Shown here piece by piece: positions 28,984 through 37,613 of a DNA stretch of 64,000 nt. The DNA lies in the NCBI GenBank assembly GCA_029881725.1, contig JAOUMB010000009.1, forward strand, positions 1-64,000, read 5' to 3'. This DNA is from Nitrospirota bacterium. Its GTDB lineage: Bacteria; Nitrospirota; JACRHL01. A program made the position numbers and the translations under genes. The notes beneath the pieces are model-generated. The model was not told the origin of the DNA. It saw only the letters and a program-made list of their open reading frames with translations, and did not search any database. Each line of letters begins with the position of its first letter. The first letter of the stretch is position 1.

Positions 28984-29415
28984 TTAGCGGACCACCAGAA
29001 CCGGGCAAGCGGCACGCTGCACCACCCGTTCAGCGGTGCTCCCCAATGCCTCGTGGGAGATCCCGGTGCGACCGTGGGTACCCATCACCACCAGATCCGC
29101 CCCGGTGTCCGCCACGGCTTCCACAATGGCCCGCCACGGCTTGCCCTTGAGCACCCGGGTTTCCACATTGAGCCCTTCAGACTTGGCCTTGTCGGCCAAC
29201 TCCTTTAGCTTCACCTGCGAGGCAATGTCGTGCTGCTCCTCCAGCTCCGTAACGCTGGGGATCAGTCCCACCATCCCGTAGTGGGAAAGAACCGGCTCCA
29301 CCACGTACAGTGCCACCAGCTTTGCGCCACACAGCTTTGCCAGTTCCGCCGCATGTTGCCACACGCCCTCGGACGGCTCGGAAAAATCCGTCGGGACCAG
29401 AATTTTCTGATACAT
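28984..29415 (-). CDS. Universal stress protein UspA family
   Basis: 143 residues from the ATG at 29415, preceded by AGGAAG. It starts YQKILVPTDFSEPSEG and has the ATP-binding GTHGRTGISHEALGSTAERV motif near the C-terminus, typical of single-domain Usp proteins. It stands between rpmB and the fatty-acid genes and is probably monocistronic. Confidence 0.9.
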   Translation of the reverse strand: MYQKILVPTDFSEPSEGVWQHAAELAKLCGAKLVALYVVEPVLSHYGMVGLIPSVTELEEQHDIASQVKLKELADKAKSEGLNVETRVLKGKPWRAIVEAVADTGADLVVMGTHGRTGISHEALGSTAERVVQRAACPVLVVR

Positions 29416-29545
29416 GCGCTTCCTTCCATTTTCACGCATTAAAAAAAGCAGGGCCACACGGTGTCGGAAATATCACACAGGTGACCCGGTACTGAAAGAG
29501 TACGTTTTTCGGGCCGCCGGAGGCAACCGGAAACGGCGGGAACAG

Positions 29546-30604
29546 TTACCGTTTCGGGCGGGCGTTCAGCACGATCTTGCCAAAATGGGTGCGCGCTTCC
29601 ATACGGGCGTGAGCCTCGTCGGCCCGGGGCAGGGGAAACACCTGATCGATCACCGCCCGGATGCGCCCCGCAGCGGCATGGGAAACTACCTGATGCAGGT
29701 CGGAAATTCCCCCCAGCCGCGCCCCGTACATGGTCTGCTGACGTGCGAACAGGTCACGCAAATTGAACTTCACTTCACCACCGGAGGTGGTACCACACAC
29801 CAGCAGTCGCCCGCCCACGGCCAGAGCCTTCAGATTGCCCGCAAACAGCGCCGCACCCACGTGATCGAACACCACCTGCGCCCCGGCGCCACCGGTGGCC
29901 TCCAGCACCTTCTCGGGAATATTTCCGGAAGTGTGATCAAAGCAGGCTTCAGCCCCCAGATCCTGTGCCAAACGGCACTTTTCAGCGCTTCCGGCCGTGG
30001 CCAGCACCCGTGCCCCGTGCAGGCGGGCGATCTGAATTGCGAAAATGCCCAACCCGCTGCCCGCACCATGAACCAGAACGGTCTCACCGGCGGTAACCCC
30101 TGCCCGGGTGACAAGCAGGTGCCAGGCGGTGATCCCCGCCACCGGCAGACAGGCCGCGTGCAAATCATCCAAATGATCGGGAAGCGGAACCAGGTTGCGG
30201 GCCGGAATCGCCACGAAAGGTGCATAGGTACCGGCGCTGACGGTACCCAGAATGGAAAACCGGTCACACCGTTGCCCCTGCCCCACCACGCAGTGGGAAC
30301 AGAATCCGCAGGAAAGGCCCGGATAAATTACATAGCGGCCACCGATTTCGACCCCGGTCACCCCCGGCCCCAGAGCGATGGCCACCCCGGCACCATCGCT
30401 GCCGGGAGTATGGGGCAGGGCCACCGGCAAAGCCCCGCTGCGCAGCCACACATCCAGGTGATTGACCGAAGCGGCACCCAGATGCAGCAACACTTCGCCC
30501 GGCCCCGGCTCCGGCACCGGAACCGCCTCGGTGGCCAGCACCTCCGGTCCGCCAGTGCGGGAAAACCGCACGGCACGCATGGTATCGGGAATGTTGCCCA
30601 CCAT
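29546..30604 (-). CDS. Zinc-type alcohol dehydrogenase / quinone oxidoreductase family protein
   Basis: 352 residues from 30604; an ATG at 30580 (MRAVRFSRTGG) is the more typical family start, so the true N-terminus may be eight residues shorter. The GroES-like domain holds SVNHLDVWLRSG and a structural zinc-type Cys cluster (GLSCGFCSHCVVGQGQRC). The Rossmann domain has VHGAGSGLGIFAIQIARLHG. It would reduce a quinone or enoyl substrate with NADPH. It lies 17 bases downstream of fadJ and is probably part of the fatty-acid operon. Confidence 0.83.
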   Translation of the reverse strand: MVGNIPDTMRAVRFSRTGGPEVLATEAVPVPEPGPGEVLLHLGAASVNHLDVWLRSGALPVALPHTPGSDGAGVAIALGPGVTGVEIGGRYVIYPGLSCGFCSHCVVGQGQRCDRFSILGTVSAGTYAPFVAIPARNLVPLPDHLDDLHAACLPVAGITAWHLLVTRAGVTAGETVLVHGAGSGLGIFAIQIARLHGARVLATAGSAEKCRLAQDLGAEACFDHTSGNIPEKVLEATGGAGAQVVFDHVGAALFAGNLKALAVGGRLLVCGTTSGGEVKFNLRDLFARQQTMYGARLGGISDLHQVVSHAAAGRIRAVIDQVFPLPRADEAHARMEARTHFGKIVLNARPKR

Positions 30605-30621
30605 GTCCCCCCGGATCGAAT

Positions 30622-32703
30622 CTATTTGCCGCCGGCAAAGTCCTTCAGCCACTGGTTCGGCGCAAACCGTTCTCCGTGAGTGGCGGCCAGCTTTTCCAGC
30701 ACCGCCACCACCTGAGCCGGACCGCGTTCCTCCACGTAGCGCATCAAACCACCTCGGAACGGCGGGAAGCCGGTTCCAAAGATCATCCCGGCATCCAGTT
30801 GCTGGGCATCCTCGACAATGCCTTCCTCGAGAATTCGCGCCCCCTCCGCCACCATCGCCAGCACGCACCGGTCGCGGATGTCATCGTCAGAAAACGAGGC
30901 GTTTCCGCGCCCCTCCAGCAGACGGTAGCTCTCCGGGTCCACCCCCTTGGACTTGCCGTTTTCGTACTTGTAAAACCCCTTTCCGACCTTACGGCCGTAA
31001 CGGCCCGACTCAAACAACTTGGCCATGCCTGGGGCCGGAGTCATGCGCTTTCCAAAGCCCTTGAACAGTACATCGGCCACATGGTGACAGATGTCCAACC
31101 CGATCTCGTCCGACAAACGGAACGCAGCCATCGGCATGCCGAAATCGTGCAACACCTTGTCCACATGGTCGATTTGAGCGCCCTCCTGGAGCAACATCAT
31201 CGACTCGTTCAGGTACGGCATCAGAATGCGGTTGACCAGAAATCCGGGACACTCCTGCACGATCAGCGGCATCTTGCCGATGCGCACCGACAGGGCAGTA
31301 ATCCTGGCTACCGTTTCCGGAGAGGTTTTCTCGCCGACCACCACCTCCACCAGCGGCATCTTGGGTACCGGATTGAAAAAATGCATGCCCGCGGTCCGTG
31401 ACGGATCCGGCACCTCGGAGAACATCTCGTTCACCGACAGGGAGGACGTGTTGGTCAGCAGCAACGCCTTGTCGCCCAACTGTTTCACCGCGTTGGCAAA
31501 CAGGGATTTTTTAATACCCATGTTCTCGGCTACCGCCTCCACAATCAGATCCGCCTTGCCCAGACGATCCAGATCGGTGGTCGGCAATATCCGGCTCATC
31601 ATCCGCTCCGCCTCGCCGCGCGGGGAATTGCGGGCGGCGAACTGGGCATTTTTGGCAATGCTCGCAACTGCTTTGCCCAAGGCCTGATCGGAAAGGTCGG
31701 CCAGCCGGACAATCAGCCCCTTGCGGGCGAATTCGCTGGCAATTCCGGCGCCCATCACACCGGCGCCCACGACCACCGCATGGGTGATGGCTGCGGCATC
31801 CGCCTTGCCGAGCCGTGCAGCATCCTGGTGTTTCAGCTTTTCGGAGGCGAAGAACACGCGGATCAGATTTTTGGTGACCGCCAGCGGGATCAGCGACCCG
31901 CAGGAGTCGGCCTCCACCTTATGGGCCTGGAGGGACGCCATTCCCTGAATCCGCTCCAGCACCTTCAGCGCCGCATGCGGGGCCGGATAGTGGTCCGGAC
32001 GGGCTTTTTTGGAAAGCATTTTGCGGGCCTGATCGAAAAACACCTTGCGGCCGAGCGGATTTCCGGTCAACAGCCAACTCCCATTGGCGCGCACCCGGCG
32101 GTTCTTTTCCACCACCTTGCGGGCGGCGGACAGCAGCACCTCCGGCGCCACCGCCTGGGTCACCAGCTTGGCCTTTTTGGCCTGCCGGGCGTTGATGGTG
32201 GAGCCGCCCAAAATCCACTGGGTGGCCTTTTCCAACCCCACCACCTTGGGCATGCGCACGCAACCTCCGAAGCCGGGGTGGATGCCCAGCTTCACTTCCG
32301 GCAGGCCCATGCGGGTGGATGTATCGTCAGTGCACACCCGGTGGGTGCAGGCCAAGGCCAGCTCCATGCCGCCACCCAGACAGACACCGTGAATCGCCGC
32401 CACGGTCGGAAACGGCATTTTTTCCAACTGAATCAGCACCGCCTGACCGCGCTCCACCAGTTGCGTGGCCGTGGTCGGATCGACGATTTCAGAAATCTCA
32501 TTCACATCCGCACCGGCGATGAAGCCAGACTTGGCGGAACGGACAATCATCCCCTTGGCCGACCTGGCGGACAGCTCGGTGAGCACCTGACTCAATTCCT
32601 CCAGCACCGCCCCGGACAGGACGTTGACCGCTTTATCGGGAACATCGATGGTGAGGGTGATGATGCCGTCCTCTTCCGTATGACTCCAGTTGCGACCGCT
32701 CAT
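30622..32703 (-). CDS. fadJ: Multifunctional enoyl-CoA hydratase / 3-hydroxyacyl-CoA dehydrogenase
   Basis: 693 residues. The N-terminal crotonase domain (about 1-190) has the oxyanion hole SGFIAGADVNEI and HGVCLGGGMELALA, with LPEVKLGIHPGFGG. From about 310 the NAD-binding domain VVGAGVMGAGIASEFARKG and the conserved HFFNPVPKMPLVEVV follow. It carries out two steps of fatty-acid beta-oxidation. Its start directly follows the thiolase stop (32704), giving the anaerobic-type FadI-FadJ pair in one operon. FadB is the alternative name; thiolase similarity and order favour FadJ. Confidence 0.88.
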   Translation of the reverse strand: MSGRNWSHTEEDGIITLTIDVPDKAVNVLSGAVLEELSQVLTELSARSAKGMIVRSAKSGFIAGADVNEISEIVDPTTATQLVERGQAVLIQLEKMPFPTVAAIHGVCLGGGMELALACTHRVCTDDTSTRMGLPEVKLGIHPGFGGCVRMPKVVGLEKATQWILGGSTINARQAKKAKLVTQAVAPEVLLSAARKVVEKNRRVRANGSWLLTGNPLGRKVFFDQARKMLSKKARPDHYPAPHAALKVLERIQGMASLQAHKVEADSCGSLIPLAVTKNLIRVFFASEKLKHQDAARLGKADAAAITHAVVVGAGVMGAGIASEFARKGLIVRLADLSDQALGKAVASIAKNAQFAARNSPRGEAERMMSRILPTTDLDRLGKADLIVEAVAENMGIKKSLFANAVKQLGDKALLLTNTSSLSVNEMFSEVPDPSRTAGMHFFNPVPKMPLVEVVVGEKTSPETVARITALSVRIGKMPLIVQECPGFLVNRILMPYLNESMMLLQEGAQIDHVDKVLHDFGMPMAAFRLSDEIGLDICHHVADVLFKGFGKRMTPAPGMAKLFESGRYGRKVGKGFYKYENGKSKGVDPESYRLLEGRGNASFSDDDIRDRCVLAMVAEGARILEEGIVEDAQQLDAGMIFGTGFPPFRGGLMRYVEERGPAQVVAVLEKLAATHGERFAPNQWLKDFAGGK

Positions 32704-33987
32704 CTATACCGCCTCCACCAATACCGTTGCGCCCTGACCCCCACCAATGCAGAGTGTGGCGATGCCGTTCTTGCCTCCCGTGCGGTTCAACTCGCGCAGC
32801 AGGGTCAGCACGATGCGGGTTCCGGTGGCACCCACCGGATGGCCCAACGCCACGCCCCCTCCGTTCACGTTGACCTGGTTCCAGTCGGGCGCCCCCGGTG
32901 CCTTGGCGCCGCCCATCTCCCTTTTGTAAAACTCCTTTGAGTCCCACGCCCGCAGACACGCGATAGCCTGGGCCGCAAACGCTTCGTTCAATTCCACAAG
33001 GTCAATGGCGTCCCAGCCCAGGTTGTGCTTTTCAAATATCCGGTGGGTGGAATAGACCGGCCCCAGCCCCATGCGGGACGGGTCCAATCCGCCAAAGGCA
33101 AAGTCCACCATGGCACCCAACGGCTTCATGGCGCTCTTCTTGGCAAAATCCTCGCTGGTCAACAGTACCGCACAGGCGCCGTCGGTGATCTGGGAGCTGT
33201 TGGCGGCGGTAACCGTGCCGTTTTCGCGATCAAACACTGGCTTCAGGGTGGCCAACTTCTCCAGGGTGGAGTCGGCCCGGTGCCCGTTGTCGCGGGAAAC
33301 CGGGTCAAAGGTCGGCGGCGGGAAGGTAGTCATCACCTCGTCATCAAAACGCCCCGCCTCCCACGCGGCCGCCACCCGCAGGTTGCTGGTCATCGCCAAC
33401 TGATCCTGTTCGGTACGGCTGATGGCGAAATCCCGCGCCAGATTTTCCGCCGTCTGCCCCATGTTCAGGGTGCTGACAGGATCGGTCAGGCCGAGAATCA
33501 GGCCGATGTCCGGAAAAAGGTCCTTCATCGGCAATTTTTTGAGATGGCCGACCTTGGCACCCAGGCTCTTTTTCTTTTGCAGTTCGGTGAGCCACGCCCG
33601 TACCGAGCGCTTGACGATAAACGGCGCGTCGGACATGGATTCCACCCCCAGGCAGATCACGCATTCGGCGCGCCCGCTGGCGATCATCATCCACCCCTCG
33701 GCAAGGGCCTGAATGCCGGACGCACAATTGCGGTGCACGGTATAGGCCGGCACCGAATTGGGCAGGTGGGCGCGCAAAGCGATCACACGGGCCACGTTCA
33801 CGGCATCCACCGGTTGAATCACATTGCCGGCCACCAGTTCATCCACCTGGGATGGGTCGATGCCGGTACGGACCATTAACTCGGCGGTAACATAGCGGCC
33901 CAGGTCCACCGTGTGAGCGGCGGCCTGCAGGGTGCCTGCCTTGGTAAATGGGGTCCGCACCCCGTCCGCGATCAAAACCTTGCGCAT
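32704..33987 (-). CDS. fadI: Acetyl-CoA C-acyltransferase (thiolase) FadI
   Basis: 427 residues from the ATG at 33987 with AAGGA upstream. The nucleophile Cys is in YTVHRNCASGIQALAEG (near 95), the His in NGGGVALGHPVGATGTR, and the second Cys in ATLCIGGGQGATVL. It performs the thiolytic last step of beta-oxidation and forms the trifunctional complex with FadJ. The length is that of FadI rather than the shorter FadA. Confidence 0.9.
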   Translation of the reverse strand: MRKVLIADGVRTPFTKAGTLQAAAHTVDLGRYVTAELMVRTGIDPSQVDELVAGNVIQPVDAVNVARVIALRAHLPNSVPAYTVHRNCASGIQALAEGWMMIASGRAECVICLGVESMSDAPFIVKRSVRAWLTELQKKKSLGAKVGHLKKLPMKDLFPDIGLILGLTDPVSTLNMGQTAENLARDFAISRTEQDQLAMTSNLRVAAAWEAGRFDDEVMTTFPPPTFDPVSRDNGHRADSTLEKLATLKPVFDRENGTVTAANSSQITDGACAVLLTSEDFAKKSAMKPLGAMVDFAFGGLDPSRMGLGPVYSTHRIFEKHNLGWDAIDLVELNEAFAAQAIACLRAWDSKEFYKREMGGAKAPGAPDWNQVNVNGGGVALGHPVGATGTRIVLTLLRELNRTGGKNGIATLCIGGGQGATVLVEAV

Positions 33988-34080
33988 GATGAAAACGTCC
34001 TTGTTTCCCTTATGGTTGCCCCTGTTCATTGTCGGCAAGTACCGGGGGGCGCTGTAACTGTATCCTGTGGGTCGCCCCTG

Positions 34081-35709
34081 TCAACCGCCTTTCGCCGTTC
34101 CGCGGCGGCGCGCCACCACCCGCCACAGGGTATCCACCTCGCTCCCCCCCAGCATTTTGTGTACCACAAGGTAGACCACAGCGAAACCACCCACTGCCCC
34201 CCCCAAAACCGAAATTTGCAGGGTCGGTACCCCTCCCTCCCACAGGGGCAGCCCGGCCACCCACATGCAACCGCCGCCCATCACGACCGACGCGGCCACT
34301 GTGCGCGCCACCGAGGGGAGCAGGTTGGCGGCACCCAAGCCGTGCAAGCGTCGACTCAGGGCAAACAGCAGCAGGGAAAAATTGAGCATCGCCGCCAGGG
34401 CCGTGGCCAAGGCCAGCCCCATGTGGCCCAACGGCCCCATCAACAACAGATTAAGTCCGATATTGGCGGCCATGGCCATGGCCGCGATGCGCACCGGGGT
34501 GGCGGTGTCCTTGAGCGCATAAAAGGTGGAAGCGGCAATCCGCACCCCGGCAAATGCCCACAGACCGGTGGCGTAGGCGAACACCGCGGATGCCGTTCCC
34601 AAAGTCGCCGCCCGATCGAAAGCTCCGCGCTCGAACAGGGTGGCGATGATCGGCTCGCGCAACGCAATCAGCCCGGCCATTGCGGGTACCGTGACAAACA
34701 GGATCAGCTTCAGCCCGTCGCCCACGCCGCGGCTCATGCCTTCCATATCCCCCCGTGCCGACTGGGCGGACAGGGAGGGAAGAATGGCCGTGGCCAGGGC
34801 CACGCCGAAAATGCCCAATGGGAAGTGAATCAATCGCATGCCGTAGTACAGATAACTCACCGACCCTTCGGGCAGAAAGGACGCCAGCAGGGTATTCACC
34901 AGCAGATTTACCTGCGTCACCGACAGGGCGAAGATCATCGGGATCATCAACCGCCCCATGCGCCGCACATCCGGATCGGACGGCCCCCAGGCCGGTCGCG
35001 GCACCATCCGGTGTTGGACCAGACCGGGAATCTGCAGCCCCAGTTGCAAAAAACCACCAAGCAGCACGCCGATGGCCAGCGCCAGGGCCGGTTCACCCAT
35101 GGTGGGAGCCAGCCACAGGGAACAACTGATAATCGCCACGTTAAAGAGCAGCGGTGCCAGGGCTGGCAGGGCAAAAGCGCGCAGGGAATTGAGAATGCCC
35201 ATGGCCAGCGCGGCCAGACCGATGAAGATCAGATATGGAAACATGATGCGGGTCAGCAGCACGGTCAGTTCCCGCTGGGCCGCGTTGCCGGAAAATCCGG
35301 GGGCAATGACCTGTACGATAAACGGCGCCAGCAGGATGCCCACACAGGTGACCACCACCAGAGCCAACAGCAGCAACGTGAACGCCCGGCTGGCCAGTTC
35401 CCACGCCCGGGCACGCCCCTCCCGGGTCAGTTTTTCGGTGAAGACTGGCACGAAGGCGGCACTCATCGTGCCCTCCGCCAACAGTTCCCGCAGCATGCTG
35501 GGGATGCGGAACGCGACAAAAAACGCGTCCGCCACCAGCGAGGCGCCGAACACGCGCGCCACCACCATATCGCGCACGAACCCCAATATCCGTGACAAAA
35601 AGGTGAACAGGCCGATGGTACCCGCGGCACGGGCCACGCGGTCGGTTTCGCCGGAACCCCCTTCGGAGGGCGGAGGCGGCGGATCGTTGGAGCGACTACC
35701 GGTTGACAC
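34081..35709 (-). CDS. murJ: Lipid II flippase MurJ (MviN)
   Basis: 542 residues from the GTG at 35709, with GGGGAC before it; an upstream ATG at 35766 is possible. About 14 membrane helices. The N-terminal RAAGTIGLFTFLSRILGFVRD and GTMSAAFVPVFTE are the MurJ hallmarks. It moves lipid II across the inner membrane for peptidoglycan synthesis. It is divergent from rpsT, a very common arrangement in proteobacteria. Confidence 0.92.
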   Translation of the reverse strand: MSTGSRSNDPPPPPSEGGSGETDRVARAAGTIGLFTFLSRILGFVRDMVVARVFGASLVADAFFVAFRIPSMLRELLAEGTMSAAFVPVFTEKLTREGRARAWELASRAFTLLLLALVVVTCVGILLAPFIVQVIAPGFSGNAAQRELTVLLTRIMFPYLIFIGLAALAMGILNSLRAFALPALAPLLFNVAIISCSLWLAPTMGEPALALAIGVLLGGFLQLGLQIPGLVQHRMVPRPAWGPSDPDVRRMGRLMIPMIFALSVTQVNLLVNTLLASFLPEGSVSYLYYGMRLIHFPLGIFGVALATAILPSLSAQSARGDMEGMSRGVGDGLKLILFVTVPAMAGLIALREPIIATLFERGAFDRAATLGTASAVFAYATGLWAFAGVRIAASTFYALKDTATPVRIAAMAMAANIGLNLLLMGPLGHMGLALATALAAMLNFSLLLFALSRRLHGLGAANLLPSVARTVAASVVMGGGCMWVAGLPLWEGGVPTLQISVLGGAVGGFAVVYLVVHKMLGGSEVDTLWRVVARRRGTAKGG

Positions 35710-35846
35710 CAGTCCCCCTGAGCGAATAAAATGCCAAGTTTCCGGAACAGTCCACCCGTGTGTCACAGCGGGGCGAGACTCCGGTCGGTACGCCGTCCGG
35801 AACGGGTGTTTCCGGGCGACACGGTTTCTTTGAGGATACGAGTTTT

Positions 35847-36110
35847 ATGGCCAATCACGCTTCCGCAGCCAAACGCGCCCGCCAGGCGCTTGTCCGCCGC
35901 GACCGCAACCGCAGCACCATGTCCGCCGTCCGCACCGCCGTGAAGAAGGTGGAAACAGCGGTTATCGGCAAGGACAAGGACTCCGCCCAGAGCGCCCTGA
36001 AGGACGCCACCGTGCTGCTCTCCCGCGCCGCCGGCAAGGGTGTGCTGCACAAGAACAACGCGGCGCGCAAGGTTTCGCGTTTGACGTTGATGGTTAACGC
36101 CATCGGCTAA
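35847..36110 (+). CDS. rpsT: 30S ribosomal protein S20
   Basis: 87 residues from the ATG at 35847. MANHASAAKRARQALVRRDR and the C-terminal KGVLHKNNAARKVSRL are standard S20 features. The end runs into the convergent holA 3' end with a 17-base overlap. TTTGAGGATACG precedes the start. A perfect nine-base hairpin (CCGGGCCCG/CGGGCCCGG, 36123-36143) just downstream probably ends the transcript. Confidence 0.95.
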   Translation: MANHASAAKRARQALVRRDRNRSTMSAVRTAVKKVETAVIGKDKDSAQSALKDATVLLSRAAGKGVLHKNNAARKVSRLTLMVNAIG

Positions 36111-37121
36111 CGGCTTCCCGGACCGGGCCCGTTCCGGGCCCGGCCGCCCGTTGCCCCGTTCCGCACAAGCCCATCACTTCGCGCTCCAGCACGATGCGCG
36201 GGGGCAGGGCTCCCCCTTTCAAATCCTGGTCCACGCGTGCAAAGCGTGCAAAAGCGGCCTGAATCTCCCGGTCGGTGAATTTACGCGCCTGCGCGCCCAG
36301 CTTGTTGGCCACGAACGGCGGCACACCCACCTCCCGCGCCAGATTGCCATTCCCGGTGGCCAGCACCTCCCTTGCCCGGGCAATCAGCCGGAACTGACGG
36401 GTAATCATCCCCTGCACCTTGAGCGGCGCCTCTCCCGCATCCAGCAGCGTGCCCAGCGCATTCAGCGCCCTCCCGCCACGCCGCTCGCCCAGCGCGTCCG
36501 CCAGCTCGAACACCGTATGCACCCGCCCCCGGCCCACGGTTTCCTCCACCGCCTCCATACCGATACGGCCGCCCTCTCCAGCCCACGCGGCCGCTTTGTC
36601 CAGTTCCGCTGCCAGGGTGGCCAGATGGGTGCCGCAATACTCGGTCAGGAAGTGCGCCGCGCGGGGGTCCAGTTGCAGACCCATGCGGCGGGCCCGCGCG
36701 CTCAGCCAGTGGAGGCGTCCTTTTCGTATAACGGTTTGCATGGCACCACCGCGCCGACCTTCTTGACGGCGTTGAAGGGGTTCCGCCGCATGTCCGGCTT
36801 TTCCCCTTCCAGCACCAGACAGGTGGTGGGCGACGGGTCGGTCAGGTACCCGGCCAGCACCGCCAGATCGTCGGCCTTGAGACGCTCCACGAAGCGCACC
36901 ACCACCAGCCGCCGCTCGGCCATCATCGGCAGCATCTGGGCAGCCGCCACCACATTGGCGCCACTGCACTGACCGCCGTCGAAACGGTCCAGATTGAAAT
37001 CGGCCATGCCCTCATCCAGAACGGCGGCGCGGATATCCGCCAACGCCTCCGCGCGCAGCATCTCTTCCTCGCCGTGCACCAGATAGACCGGCGCCACGGG
37101 TGATAGCGGGACGTTGATCAT
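36094..37121 (-). pseudogene. holA: DNA polymerase III delta subunit, apparently frameshifted
   Basis: Two overlapping frames together give one HolA. The first (37121-36702) has the start VYLVHGEEEMLRAEALADIR and the clamp-opening part, then ends a few residues after KPLYEKDAS. The second continues at the matching point with HWLSARARRMGLQLDPRAAHF and runs to 36094. The junction lies at about 36705-36725, near a TTTT/AAAA run; adding one base there restores a single 340-residue protein. holA is essential, so a sequencing error or a recent lesion is more likely than true loss. No classic X-XXY-YYZ slippery site is present in the first frame. Confidence 0.85.
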
Positions 37122-37609
37122 GGCGATTCCTCTCCGCCGGGCAATTCCAGCAAAATCGATTCGGCCAGCGCGAAGGCGGCCTCAGCCACCGCCCGATCCT
37201 TGCGGTCGCGGTTCCCGGTCGCGTCGCCGGTCACCGCATAGTCGGCGGCCACCACCATACGCCGGCCGTCCCATCCGGAACCCTCATCCGACTCAAAATC
37301 AAGCAATACGGTCAGCACCAGCCGCCGCTGGTAGGCGACCCCGGCCCCATCATAGGCCAGAATGTCGTCCGTGACGCTCACCACCCGGCCACTCAGGCGT
37401 GGCACACCATAGGCCACCACGTTCACCCCTCCCGCCAGCAGCCGCTCGCGCACGGCGGCGCTGACGATTTCGGCCACAAACGGCTCCGACGTGTCGTTAT
37501 GAAAGGCGCTGACCGCCAATCGAACCCCCGCATCCGTGCCTTCACGCACCACGTGATAACCGGAGCAGCCCGCAAGCAGTATCAGCACCGGGATGAGTCC
37601 CCGGAACAT
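37118..37609 (-). CDS. lptE: LPS-assembly lipoprotein LptE
   Basis: 163 residues from the ATG at 37609. Lipobox LLAGC with Cys at 15, followed by SGYHVVREG, the usual start of mature LptE, and AVSAFHNDTSEPFVAEIVSAAVRERL, the family core. It plugs the LptD barrel in the outer membrane. It sits between leuS and holA, the standard proteobacterial order leuS-lptE-holA, with four-base overlap into holA. Confidence 0.88.
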   Translation of the reverse strand: MFRGLIPVLILLAGCSGYHVVREGTDAGVRLAVSAFHNDTSEPFVAEIVSAAVRERLLAGGVNVVAYGVPRLSGRVVSVTDDILAYDGAGVAYQRRLVLTVLLDFESDEGSGWDGRRMVVAADYAVTGDATGNRDRKDRAVAEAAFALAESILLELPGGEESP

Positions 37610-37613
37610 GCCC

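Noticed and set aside
33913-35595. A 560-codon plus-strand frame rich in Gln/His
   Set aside because: Antisense to murJ, whose membrane segments give the odd composition.
36700-36730. Programmed -1 frameshift in holA like that of dnaX
   Set aside because: No slippery heptamer in the right phase (the sequence offers only GAA-AAG) and no clear downstream stem; error or lesion is simpler.
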